Positions 54,323 to 62,708 of a DNA stretch of 64,000 bases are shown here, piece by piece. Numbering within the stretch: the first letter of the stretch is position 1; each line of letters starts with the position of its first letter. The stretch is from Lachnospiraceae bacterium (GTDB lineage: Bacteria; Bacillota; Clostridia; Lachnospirales; Lachnospiraceae): assembly GCA_021205755.1 (NCBI GenBank), contig JAJPWX010000046.1:1-64000 (forward strand), in the 5' to 3' direction. Both the position numbers and the translations under genes were made by a program. The notes under the pieces were generated by a model. It was not told the DNA's origin. It did no database searches and saw nothing but the letters and a program-made list of their open reading frames with translations.

Positions 54323-54348
54323 ATGAAAAATTGTAGAGGAGAACGGAT

Positions 54349-55431
54349 ATGAACTATAAGATAGCGGTCATTCCGGGCGATGGGATTGGCCCGGAGATTG
54401 TGAAGCAGGCACAGCGCGTACTGGATGCGGCTGCTGCGAAATTTGGCTTTGAACTGGAATACACCAGTCTTTTGATGGGCGGCGCATCGATTGATGCGAA
54501 TGGTGTTCCTCTGACAGAGGAAACCATCTCCATTGCAAAAGCGAGCGATGCGGTACTGATGGGCTCCATCGGCGGCGACGCGAAGACGTCTCCGTGGTAT
54601 CAGCTTCCGCCGAATCTGCGCCCGGAAGCAGGGCTTCTGGGGATTCGCAAGGCTCTGAATCTGTTTGCGAACCTTCGGCCTGCGTATCTTTATGAGGAGT
54701 TAAAGGCAGCCTGCCCGCTCTCGGATGAAACCATCGGTGATGGTTTTGATATGGTGATTGTGCGTGAACTGACTGGCGGCCTGTATTTTGGCGAGCGGCA
54801 CACGGAAACAGTGGATGGGGTACGGACAGCGACCGATACACTGGTGTATAATGAAAATGAGATTCGCCGGATTGCGAGGAAAGCCTTTGAGATCGCACAA
54901 AAGCGCCGCAAAAAGGTGTGCAGTGTGGATAAGGCGAATGTGCTGGATTCCTCACGTCTCTGGAGAGCTGTAGTCGAGGAAGTCGCGAAGGATTATCCGG
55001 ATGTTGAATTGTCTCATATGCTGGTGGACAATTGTGCGATGCAGATTGTAAAGGATCCGGCGCAGTTTGATGTGATTCTGACAGAGAATATGTTTGGAGA
55101 TATTCTTTCGGATGAGGCGAGCATGGTGACCGGTTCGATCGGGATGCTTTCCTCCGCCTCTTTGAATGAGACAAAGTTCGGTCTTTATGAGCCGAGTCAT
55201 GGCTCCGCTCCGGATATCGCGGGGCAGGGCATCGCGAACCCGATCGCTACCATTTTATCTGCGGCGATGCTCCTTCGATATTCGCTGGATCAGGACGAGG
55301 CGGCGGACGCGATTGAGAATGCGGTGAAGCAGGTGCTGAGTGAGGGTTACCGTACTGTGGATATTATGAGCGAGGGCTGCGAAAAAGTCGGCACGGAAAA
55401 GATGGGTGAGCTGATCGCCGAGCGCGTGTAA
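54349..55431 (+). CDS. leuB: 3-isopropylmalate dehydrogenase
   Basis: LeuB oxidises and decarboxylates 3-isopropylmalate in leucine synthesis, using NAD. The 360-residue protein shows [17 protein letters not shown] near the start, [13 protein letters not shown] near 102, [13 protein letters not shown] near 138 and the metal/substrate site [21 protein letters not shown] near 245. The first gene of leuB-ilvD-ilvB, preceded by truncated copy C. leuC and leuD are not in view. Confidence 0.95.
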   Translation: MNYKIAVIPGDGIGPEIVKQAQRVLDAAAAKFGFELEYTSLLMGGASIDANGVPLTEETISIAKASDAVLMGSIGGDAKTSPWYQLPPNLRPEAGLLGIRKALNLFANLRPAYLYEELKAACPLSDETIGDGFDMVIVRELTGGLYFGERHTETVDGVRTATDTLVYNENEIRRIARKAFEIAQKRRKKVCSVDKANVLDSSRLWRAVVEEVAKDYPDVELSHMLVDNCAMQIVKDPAQFDVILTENMFGDILSDEASMVTGSIGMLSSASLNETKFGLYEPSHGSAPDIAGQGIANPIATILSAAMLLRYSLDQDEAADAIENAVKQVLSEGYRTVDIMSEGCEKVGTEKMGELIAERV

Positions 55432-55465
55432 GATTGAGAATGAGTAAAGAGAGGAGATTTGTGAA

Positions 55466-57139
55466 ATGAGAAGTGACGCAGTAAAAAAGGGCGTGCAGCA
55501 GGCGCCGCACCGTTCTCTGTTCCATGCATTGGGATTGTCAGAGGAAGAGATGAAGCGGCCGCTGGTCGGCATTGTAAGTTCCTATAATGAAGTGGTTCCG
55601 GGACATATGAACCTGGATAAGATTACAGAAGCAGTGAAGCTCGGCGTATCGCTGGCCGGCGGTGTACCGCGGGAGTTCCCGGCGATTGCCGTCTGCGATG
55701 GTATTGCGATGGGACACATTGGTATGAAGTATTCGCTTGTGACGCGCGACCTGATCGCGGATTCGACCGAGTGCATGGCGATGGCGCATCAGTTTGACGC
55801 GCTGGTGATGATCCCGAACTGTGACAAGAACGTGCCTGGGCTTCTGATGGCGGCTGCGCGGCTAAATATTCCGACAATTTTTGTCAGCGGCGGTCCGATG
55901 ATGGCAGGCCACCACAGAGGACGCAAGCGCAGCCTTTCCAGTATGTTTGAGGCGGTCGGCGAGCACGCGGCCGGGAAGATGACGGATGAAGAACTGACCG
56001 AATTTGAGCATAACGCATGTCCGACCTGCGGTTCCTGCTCCGGCATGTATACCGCGAATAGTATGAACTGTCTGACCGAGGTGCTCGGCATGGGCCTGAA
56101 GGGGAATGGTACGATTCCGGCGGTATATTCTGACCGCATTATTTTGGCGAAGATGGCCGGTATGCAGGTGATGGAGCTTCTGAAAAACGACATCCGCCCG
56201 CGTGACATTATGACGGAAAAGGCGTTTATGAATGCGCTGACAGTGGATATGGCGCTCGGTTGCTCGACAAACAGTATGCTGCATCTTCCGGCGATTGCGC
56301 ATGAGGCAGGCGTAGAGCTGAATGTAGACATAGCCAACGAAATCAGTGCGCGTACACCGAATATCTGTCATCTGGCGCCGGCGGGTCCGACCTATATGGA
56401 AGACCTGAATGAGGCAGGCGGCGTATACGCGGTGATGAATGAACTGACGAAGAAGAACCTGCTGAACCTGGACTGCATGACAGTGACCGGAAAGACAGTA
56501 GGAGAGAATATTAAGGACTGTGCAAACCTGAATCCGGAAGTCATCCGGCCGGTGGAGAATCCATACAGTACGACTGGCGGACTTGCTGTCCTGAAAGGCA
56601 ATCTGGCGCCGGAGGGCAGCGTAGTAAAGCGTTCTGCGGTTGCGCCGGAGATGATGGTGCATGAGGGACCGGCTCGTGTCTTTGACTGTGAGGAGGATGC
56701 GATTGAAACCATCCTTGGCGGAGGAATCCATCCGGGGGATGTAGTTGTCATTCGCTATGAAGGACCAAAAGGCGGACCGGGTATGCGCGAAATGCTGAAC
56801 CCCACTTCCGCGATTGCTGGTATGGGGCTTGGCTCTACCGTGGCTCTGATCACGGACGGGCGTTTCAGCGGCGCCTCCAGAGGCGCTTCGATCGGACATG
56901 TCTGCCCAGAGGCAGCGGTCGGCGGACCGATTGCGCTGGTCGAAGAGGGCGATATTATTAAGGTGAATATTCCGGAATGCACGCTGACGCTGGACGTAGA
57001 TGAGGAAGAACTTGCGAAGCGGCGGGCGGCATGGCAGCCAAGAGAGCCGAAGGTAAAGACTGGCTATCTGGAGCGCTACGCAGCGCTGGTGACAAGCGCG
57101 AGCCGCGGTGCGGTGCTGGAAGTACCGGGAAAGAATTAA
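55466..57139 (+). CDS. ilvD: Dihydroxy-acid dehydratase
   Basis: IlvD dehydrates dihydroxy acids in Val and Ile synthesis and needs a bound Fe-S cluster. The 557-residue protein has the cluster cysteines in PNCDKNVPG near residue 117 and [17 protein letters not shown] near 190, plus [24 protein letters not shown] near 465. GAGGAGA precedes the ATG. It lies 35 bases after leuB. Confidence 0.95.
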   Translation: MRSDAVKKGVQQAPHRSLFHALGLSEEEMKRPLVGIVSSYNEVVPGHMNLDKITEAVKLGVSLAGGVPREFPAIAVCDGIAMGHIGMKYSLVTRDLIADSTECMAMAHQFDALVMIPNCDKNVPGLLMAAARLNIPTIFVSGGPMMAGHHRGRKRSLSSMFEAVGEHAAGKMTDEELTEFEHNACPTCGSCSGMYTANSMNCLTEVLGMGLKGNGTIPAVYSDRIILAKMAGMQVMELLKNDIRPRDIMTEKAFMNALTVDMALGCSTNSMLHLPAIAHEAGVELNVDIANEISARTPNICHLAPAGPTYMEDLNEAGGVYAVMNELTKKNLLNLDCMTVTGKTVGENIKDCANLNPEVIRPVENPYSTTGGLAVLKGNLAPEGSVVKRSAVAPEMMVHEGPARVFDCEEDAIETILGGGIHPGDVVVIRYEGPKGGPGMREMLNPTSAIAGMGLGSTVALITDGRFSGASRGASIGHVCPEAAVGGPIALVEEGDIIKVNIPECTLTLDVDEEELAKRRAAWQPREPKVKTGYLERYAALVTSASRGAVLEVPGKN

Positions 57140-57188
57140 TCATATAGTCGGAAAGATTAAACAGAAGGATTCGAAAGGAAATACACGG

Positions 57189-58862
57189 ATGAAATTAAAT
57201 GGTTCTCAAATTGTAATCGAGTGCTTAAAGGAGCAGGGCGTAGACACGGTCTTCGGCTATCCGGGCGGCACGATTCTGAATATCTATGATGAACTGTATA
57301 AACACAGCGGGGAGATTCGCCATATCCTGACGTCCCATGAGCAGGGCGCCTCCCACGCGGCGGACGGATACGCGCGTTCTACCGGAAAAGTGGGCGTCTG
57401 CCTGGCAACCTCCGGACCGGGCGCGACGAACCTGGTGACCGGTATCGCGACGGCTTATATGGATTCGATCCCAATCGTGGCGATCACGGCGAATGTGGCA
57501 GTGTCCGCGCTTGGCCGTGACAGCTTTCAGGAGATCGATATTGCGGGTATCACCACACCGATTACGAAGCATAATTTTATTGTGAAGGATATTACAAAGC
57601 TCGCGGATACGATCCGCTGGGCCTTCCAGATCGCGCAGGAGGGACGTCCGGGACCGGTTTTGGTAGATATTCCGAAGGATGTCACTGCGGCAGTCACAGA
57701 GTTTGAACCGCAGGTGCCGGAAAAGCCGGAGCGCAGTACGGAGTATATCCGGGAAGCAGATCTGGATGCGGCCGTGAAGCTGATTAATGAGTGCGAAAAG
57801 CCATTCGTGTTTGTCGGCGGCGGCGCGGTGCGCTCGGACGCGTCAGAGGAACTGAAAAGATTTGTAGATAAGGTGCATGCGCCAGTGGCGGATTCTCTCA
57901 TGGGCAAGGGAGCATTTGACGGCAGAGAAGAGATGTACTGCGGCATGCTCGGCATGCATGGGACAAAGACCGCAAACCTTGGCGTGAGCCAGTGCGACCT
58001 GCTGATTACGATTGGTGCGCGTTTCAGCGACCGTGTGATCGGAAATGCCGCAACCTTTGCCAGAAACGCAAAGGTTCTGCAGATTGACGTTGACCCGGCG
58101 GAGATCAACAAGAATATTCAGGTGGATACCAGCATCATCGGCGATGTCCGTGAAGTTCTGAAGCGGCTGAATGCGCGGATTGAGGATCACCGTCACGATG
58201 AATGGGATGATTCGATCAAAGAACTGAAAAAGAAATATCCATTGAAATACAATGAAAATGGCCTGACCGGCCCCTATGTGGTGGAAGAGATTTACCGCCA
58301 GACGCAGGGCGACGCAATTATCGTAACCGACGTTGGTCAGCACCAGATGTGGACCGCGCAGTATTACAAGTTCTCCAAACCGCGCACGCTTCTTTCCTCT
58401 GGTGGCCTGGGCACGATGGGCTATGGTGTCGGAGCCGCGATTGGCGCGAAAGTGGCGAACCCGGATAAGACGGTGATCAATATCGCGGGCGACGGCTGTT
58501 TCCGCATGAATATGAACGAGATTGCCACAGCGGTACGCTACAACATACCGATCATTGAAGTGGTGATCAATAATCATGTACTCGGTATGGTGCGCCAGTG
58601 GCAGACCCTGTTTTATGACAAGCGCTATTCCGCGACGATACTCAACGACCAGGTGGATTTTGTAAAGCTGGCGGAGGCCATGGGTGCGGTTGGTATTCTG
58701 GTGACGGAAAAAGAAGAGGTCGGACCGGCGATTGAAAGAGCGATCGGCCTGGGACGTCCGGTGGTGATCGACTGTCAGATTGACGCTGATGATAAGGTGT
58801 TCCCGATGGTATCGCCTGGAGCGGCGATTGATACTGCGTTTGACCAGGATGACCTGAAATAA
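57189..58862 (+). CDS. ilvB: Acetolactate synthase large subunit
   Basis: This ThDP enzyme condenses pyruvate (or pyruvate with 2-ketobutyrate) at the start of the branched-chain pathway. The 557-residue protein has QGVDTVFGYPGGTILNIYDEL near the start, catalytic Glu in SHEQGASHAADGYAR near 45, and the ThDP motif GDGCFRMN...NN near 430. ATG 57189 has GAAAGGAAAT upstream and is the family start; the ORF-track start at 57108 extends into ilvD. The regulatory subunit ilvN and ilvC are not adjacent. Confidence 0.93.
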   Translation: MKLNGSQIVIECLKEQGVDTVFGYPGGTILNIYDELYKHSGEIRHILTSHEQGASHAADGYARSTGKVGVCLATSGPGATNLVTGIATAYMDSIPIVAITANVAVSALGRDSFQEIDIAGITTPITKHNFIVKDITKLADTIRWAFQIAQEGRPGPVLVDIPKDVTAAVTEFEPQVPEKPERSTEYIREADLDAAVKLINECEKPFVFVGGGAVRSDASEELKRFVDKVHAPVADSLMGKGAFDGREEMYCGMLGMHGTKTANLGVSQCDLLITIGARFSDRVIGNAATFARNAKVLQIDVDPAEINKNIQVDTSIIGDVREVLKRLNARIEDHRHDEWDDSIKELKKKYPLKYNENGLTGPYVVEEIYRQTQGDAIIVTDVGQHQMWTAQYYKFSKPRTLLSSGGLGTMGYGVGAAIGAKVANPDKTVINIAGDGCFRMNMNEIATAVRYNIPIIEVVINNHVLGMVRQWQTLFYDKRYSATILNDQVDFVKLAEAMGAVGILVTEKEEVGPAIERAIGLGRPVVIDCQIDADDKVFPMVSPGAAIDTAFDQDDLK

Positions 58863-58866
58863 ATGA

Positions 58867-58918
58867 TTTTCCCTTGTAACGGTCTGTGAAGGTACAGGAC
58901 AGTTATGAATGGGAAATA
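58867..58918. other. Imperfect palindrome between ilvB and serC
   Basis: ATTTTCCC and GGGAAATA flank a region in which GTAAC and GTTAT also face each other, before the serC ribosome binding site. No T-tract is present. Confidence 0.3.
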
Positions 58919-58938
58919 TACGAGGAGGAAATGAAAAA

Positions 58939-60021
58939 ATGAGCAGAGTGTACAACTTTTCAGCCGGTCCGGCGGTATTGCCGGAGGAGGTTCTGCGCGA
59001 AGTGCAGGACGAGATGATGGATTATGGCGGCAGCGGGATGTCCGTGATGGAGATGAGCCACCGCTCGAAGGTGTTTGATAACATTATTCAGGAAGCAGAG
59101 CAGGATCTGCGCGATCTGATGGGGATTCCGGACAATTACCGCGTGCTGTTCATGCAGGGCGGCGCGAGCCTGCAGTTTGCGATGATCCCGATGAACCTGA
59201 TGAAGAACCGGGTAGCGGACTATGTGATTACCGGCCAGTGGGCGAAAAAAGCATGGCAGGAAGCGCAGAAGTACGGTACCGCGAACGCAGTGGCGTCCAG
59301 CGCAGACAAGACGTTCTCCTATATTCCGGATTGCAGTGATCTGCCGATCAGTGAGAATGCTGACTATGTGTACATCTGTGAGAACAATACCATTTACGGG
59401 ACAAAATACAAAAAACTCCCGAATACGAAAGGAAAGATTCTGGTTTCCGATGTATCCTCCTGCTTCCTTTCTGAACCAGTAAATGTGACAGATTACGGCA
59501 TTATTTATGGCGGCGTCCAGAAGAACATCGGACCGGCCGGGATGGTGATTTCCGTGATTCGCGATGACCTGATTACGGATGATGTGATGGAGTGCACGCC
59601 GACTATGATGAAATTCAAAACACACGCCGATGCGGGCTCTCTTTACAACACCCCGAACTGCTGGTGCATTTATGTGTGCGGCAAGGTCTTCAAGTGGCTG
59701 AAAGCGATGGGCGGTCTTTCTGTGATGAAGGAGCGCAATGAGAAAAAAGCTGCGATTCTTTATGATTTTCTGGATAACAGCCGGTTGTTCCACGGTACGG
59801 TGGTGAAGGAAGACCGTTCCCTGATGAATGTTCCTTTCGTGACCGGGGATAATGAGCTGGACGCGAAGTTTGTCAAAGAAGCAGAGGCAGCCGGATTTGT
59901 GAACCTCAAAGGTCACCGCACCGTTGGCGGTATGCGCGCCAGCATCTACAACGCGATGCCGCAGGAGGGCGTGGAGAAGCTGGTGGAGTTTATGAAAGAT
60001 TTTGAAGAGAAAACTCTGTGA
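58939..60021 (+). CDS. serC: Phosphoserine aminotransferase
   Basis: SerC transaminates 3-phosphohydroxypyruvate to phosphoserine. The 360-residue class V PLP enzyme begins MSRVYNFSAGPAVLPEEVL, has HRSKVFDNII near 40, QGGASLQFAMIPMNLM near 72 and the PLP lysine in YGGVQKNIGPAGM near 195. ATG 58939 is preceded by GAGGAGG. serA follows 88 bases downstream and DUF1015 after that, a cluster typical of Clostridia. Confidence 0.95.
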   Translation: MSRVYNFSAGPAVLPEEVLREVQDEMMDYGGSGMSVMEMSHRSKVFDNIIQEAEQDLRDLMGIPDNYRVLFMQGGASLQFAMIPMNLMKNRVADYVITGQWAKKAWQEAQKYGTANAVASSADKTFSYIPDCSDLPISENADYVYICENNTIYGTKYKKLPNTKGKILVSDVSSCFLSEPVNVTDYGIIYGGVQKNIGPAGMVISVIRDDLITDDVMECTPTMMKFKTHADAGSLYNTPNCWCIYVCGKVFKWLKAMGGLSVMKERNEKKAAILYDFLDNSRLFHGTVVKEDRSLMNVPFVTGDNELDAKFVKEAEAAGFVNLKGHRTVGGMRASIYNAMPQEGVEKLVEFMKDFEEKTL

Positions 60022-60108
60022 GTGCAAGTATGGATAAACTCGCAGGTATCGTATAATACAAGCAATTTGCATGAATGAATGATTCTTATTAAAGAGGCAT
60101 AAAACAAC

Positions 60109-61272
60109 ATGTATCAGTATAAATGTTTAAATCCAATCGCGACAGCGGGACTGAATCAGCTGTCCGGCCAGTATGCGCAGGTAGAGAATCTGGAAGAGGC
60201 GGACGCGGTGCTGGTGCGCAGCGCAAATATGCATGAGTTGGAGTTGCCGGATACCCTCCAGGCCATCGCTCGTGCGGGAGCCGGGGTAAATAATATCCCG
60301 CTTGACTTATGTGCCGAAAAAGGCATTGTTGTATTTAATACACCGGGTGCGAATGCGAATGGTGTAAAAGAGCTGGTGATTGCGGGGATGCTGCTTGCAG
60401 CCCGCGATATTGTCGGCGGGGTTGGCTGGGTGGAAAGCCAGGCGGGCAACGCAGATGTACAGAAACAGGCGGAAAAAGAGAAGAAACGCTTTGCGGGAAC
60501 GGAACTGCGCGGCAAGAAGCTTGGTATCATCGGTCTTGGCGCGATTGGCGTGCAGGTGGCGAACGCGGCGACACATCTTTGCATGGAAGTGTATGGGTAC
60601 GACCCCTATATTTCCGTAGACGCAGCCTGGAATCTTTCACGCAGCATTCATCATATCACGGATGTAGAGCAGATTTACGCGCAGTGCGACTATATTACGA
60701 TTCATGTTCCACTGATGGATTCCACCCGCGGTATGATCGATCAGGCGGCGATTTCCAAAATGAAGCCGAACGCAGTGGTGCTGAACTTTGCGAGAGATCT
60801 TCTGGTAGATGAAAAGGCAATAGTTGCAGCTCTGGAAGAAGGGCACATCCACCGTTATGTATCCGATTTTCCAAATCCGGAGACGGTTGGCAAAAAAGGC
60901 GTTATTATTACACCGCATCTGGGCGCATCTACTGCGGAAGCGGAAGAAAACTGTGCAGTGATGGCAGTGAATGAGCTGCGGAATTTCCTGGAAAACGGCA
61001 ATATCCGCAATTCTGTGAACTATCCGAACTGTGACATGGGCGTGTGTACGCACATGGCCCGTGTGGCGATTTACCATAAGAATGTGCCGAAAATGATCAG
61101 CCGGTTTACCGATGTGCTTGGCGATATGAATATTCAGAATATGAGCAACACCAGCCGCGGTGACTATGCCTATACGTTGGTTGATCTGGATGCTCCGGTT
61201 TCGGACGAGATTGTGGCCGGGCTCAGGGCGGTAAAGGATGTCATTAAAGTGCGTGTGGTAAAAAACGGCTGA
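60109..61272 (+). CDS. serA: D-3-phosphoglycerate dehydrogenase
   Basis: SerA oxidises 3-phosphoglycerate to start serine synthesis. The 387-residue protein has the NAD-binding loop IIGLGAIGVQVANAA near 145, the catalytic DFPNPE/ITPHLGASTAEAEENC segment near 255-285 and a C-terminal ACT domain (about 320-387, MISRFTDVLGDMNIQNMSN) that probably binds serine as feedback inhibitor. The short N-terminal domain and one ACT domain make it the Firmicute short form. GAGG lies upstream. Confidence 0.93.
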   Translation: MYQYKCLNPIATAGLNQLSGQYAQVENLEEADAVLVRSANMHELELPDTLQAIARAGAGVNNIPLDLCAEKGIVVFNTPGANANGVKELVIAGMLLAARDIVGGVGWVESQAGNADVQKQAEKEKKRFAGTELRGKKLGIIGLGAIGVQVANAATHLCMEVYGYDPYISVDAAWNLSRSIHHITDVEQIYAQCDYITIHVPLMDSTRGMIDQAAISKMKPNAVVLNFARDLLVDEKAIVAALEEGHIHRYVSDFPNPETVGKKGVIITPHLGASTAEAEENCAVMAVNELRNFLENGNIRNSVNYPNCDMGVCTHMARVAIYHKNVPKMISRFTDVLGDMNIQNMSNTSRGDYAYTLVDLDAPVSDEIVAGLRAVKDVIKVRVVKNG

Positions 61273-61345
61273 AGTAACATGCTTCTGGTTTGGCAGTGTC
61301 CGCATTGCGGGTACAGAAGTTTAACGAAATAAACGGAGAAAACGA

Positions 61346-62587
61346 ATGGCAGAAATCATTCCATTTTACGGCGTACTTCCGGCAAAAGAATACGCCTCCC
61401 GCGTGGCAGCGCTTCCCTATGATGTTTACAGCCGTGAGGAAGCGGCTGCAGCTGCGTCAAAGGATCGGCTGTCCTTTTTAAATATTGACCGTCCGGAGAC
61501 ACAGTTTGATCCAGCGCAGGACATGTACGCGCCGGAAGTGTACCGCAAAGCAGATGAAATGCTTCACGCGGAAATTGCGGAGGGCATTTTTAGACAGGAT
61601 CAGGAAAAGAATTACTATATTTACGAGCTGACCATGAATGGGCGCAGCCAGACCGGGCTGGTGGCTTGTGCTTCGATAGATGATTACATCCATAATGTGA
61701 TCAAGAAGCATGAGAATACCCGTGCGGAAAAGGAAGAGGACCGCGTCCGCCACGTGGATCAGTGCAGTGCGCAGACCGGACCGATTTTTCTGGCGTATCA
61801 CCGCGATGAACGGATCGCTGCGGTAATTGCCCGCGCAAAGGAACAGGAGCCGATTTTTGCATTTTGTTCAGAGGATGGGATCGGGCACCGTGGCTGGCGC
61901 ATCGGAGATACCTCGGATATCATTGAGATCTGCGAAGCTTTTGCGGGGATTGACCACATTTATATCGCAGACGGGCATCACCGGGCTGCTTCAGCGGTGC
62001 GTGTCGGATTGCAGCGCAGGGCGGAGCATCCTGATTACGAAGGGGACGAGGAGTTCAATTATTTTCTTTCTGTGCTTTTCCCGGATGATGAACTGATGAT
62101 CATGGATTATAACCGGCTGGTGAAAGATCTGAATGGCCTGACCGTGCCGGAATTTTTAGAGCGTACGGGTGAGGTGTTTGAAGTGACCCCCTGCGAGAAA
62201 GGGAAAAAACCCGAAAAGAAGGGCTGCGTCACCATGTACCTCGACTCACAGTGGTATCATTTAGAGTTAAAACCAGAGTATCGCAGTGCAGATCCGGTTC
62301 TGGGGCTTGACGTGTCGGCACTTCAGAACCATCTGATTGCCCCGGTACTGGATATTCAGGATCCCAAACGGAACCGCCGGATTGACTTTGTCGGCGGAAT
62401 TCGTGGACTGGAAGAACTGAAACGACGGGTAGATGAGGACGGATGGGCGGCAGCGTTTGCGATGTACCCGACTTCGATTGGGGAACTTTTCGCGGTCGCC
62501 GATGCAGGGCTTTTGATGCCACCGAAATCAACCTGGTTTGAACCAAAGCTGCGCAGCGGATTGTTTTTGCATCTTTTTGAAAGATAA
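61346..62587 (+). CDS. DUF1015-family protein
   Basis: A 413-residue DUF1015 protein. Family landmarks are FYGVLPAKEYASRVAALPYDVYSREEA at the start, ETQFDP near 48, IADGHHRAASAVRVG near 208 and IDFVGGIRGLEEL near 350. It follows serC-serA, a recurrent neighbourhood that suggests a role linked to serine metabolism; the function is not established. CGGAGA precedes the ATG. Confidence 0.88.
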   Translation: MAEIIPFYGVLPAKEYASRVAALPYDVYSREEAAAAASKDRLSFLNIDRPETQFDPAQDMYAPEVYRKADEMLHAEIAEGIFRQDQEKNYYIYELTMNGRSQTGLVACASIDDYIHNVIKKHENTRAEKEEDRVRHVDQCSAQTGPIFLAYHRDERIAAVIARAKEQEPIFAFCSEDGIGHRGWRIGDTSDIIEICEAFAGIDHIYIADGHHRAASAVRVGLQRRAEHPDYEGDEEFNYFLSVLFPDDELMIMDYNRLVKDLNGLTVPEFLERTGEVFEVTPCEKGKKPEKKGCVTMYLDSQWYHLELKPEYRSADPVLGLDVSALQNHLIAPVLDIQDPKRNRRIDFVGGIRGLEELKRRVDEDGWAAAFAMYPTSIGELFAVADAGLLMPPKSTWFEPKLRSGLFLHLFER

Positions 62588-62612
62588 AGCGCAGCGATTT
62601 AATTAGCCGGAT

Positions 62613-62679
62613 GCCGTTACAGGTCACACCTGTAGTGATTGAATAAGGTAAATTTGATCAAGGTGTGACCTGTAATGGC
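62613..62679. repeat. Palindrome, family 2 (GCCGTTACAGGTCACACCT type)
   Basis: A perfect 15-bp inverted repeat (TTACAGGTCACACCT at 62617-62631 and its complement at 62661-62675), extendable to 19 bp with one G-T pair, fills the gap between DUF1015 and glgB. The left arm resembles 14949-14970, and the right arm recurs as GTGTGACCTGTAAC at 17297-17310. Confidence 0.65.
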
Positions 62680-62708
62680 TGTGAAGCGACAGAACAGGAG
62701 GATTCTCT

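Noticed and set aside
54168-54348. T-box leader upstream of leuB
   Set aside because: The T-box antiterminator consensus (TGGNACCGCG) is absent here and also upstream of ilvE, glnS and serC.
58960-60072. 370-codon minus-strand ORF opposite serC
   Set aside because: Same-length shadow of serC with no recognisable domain.
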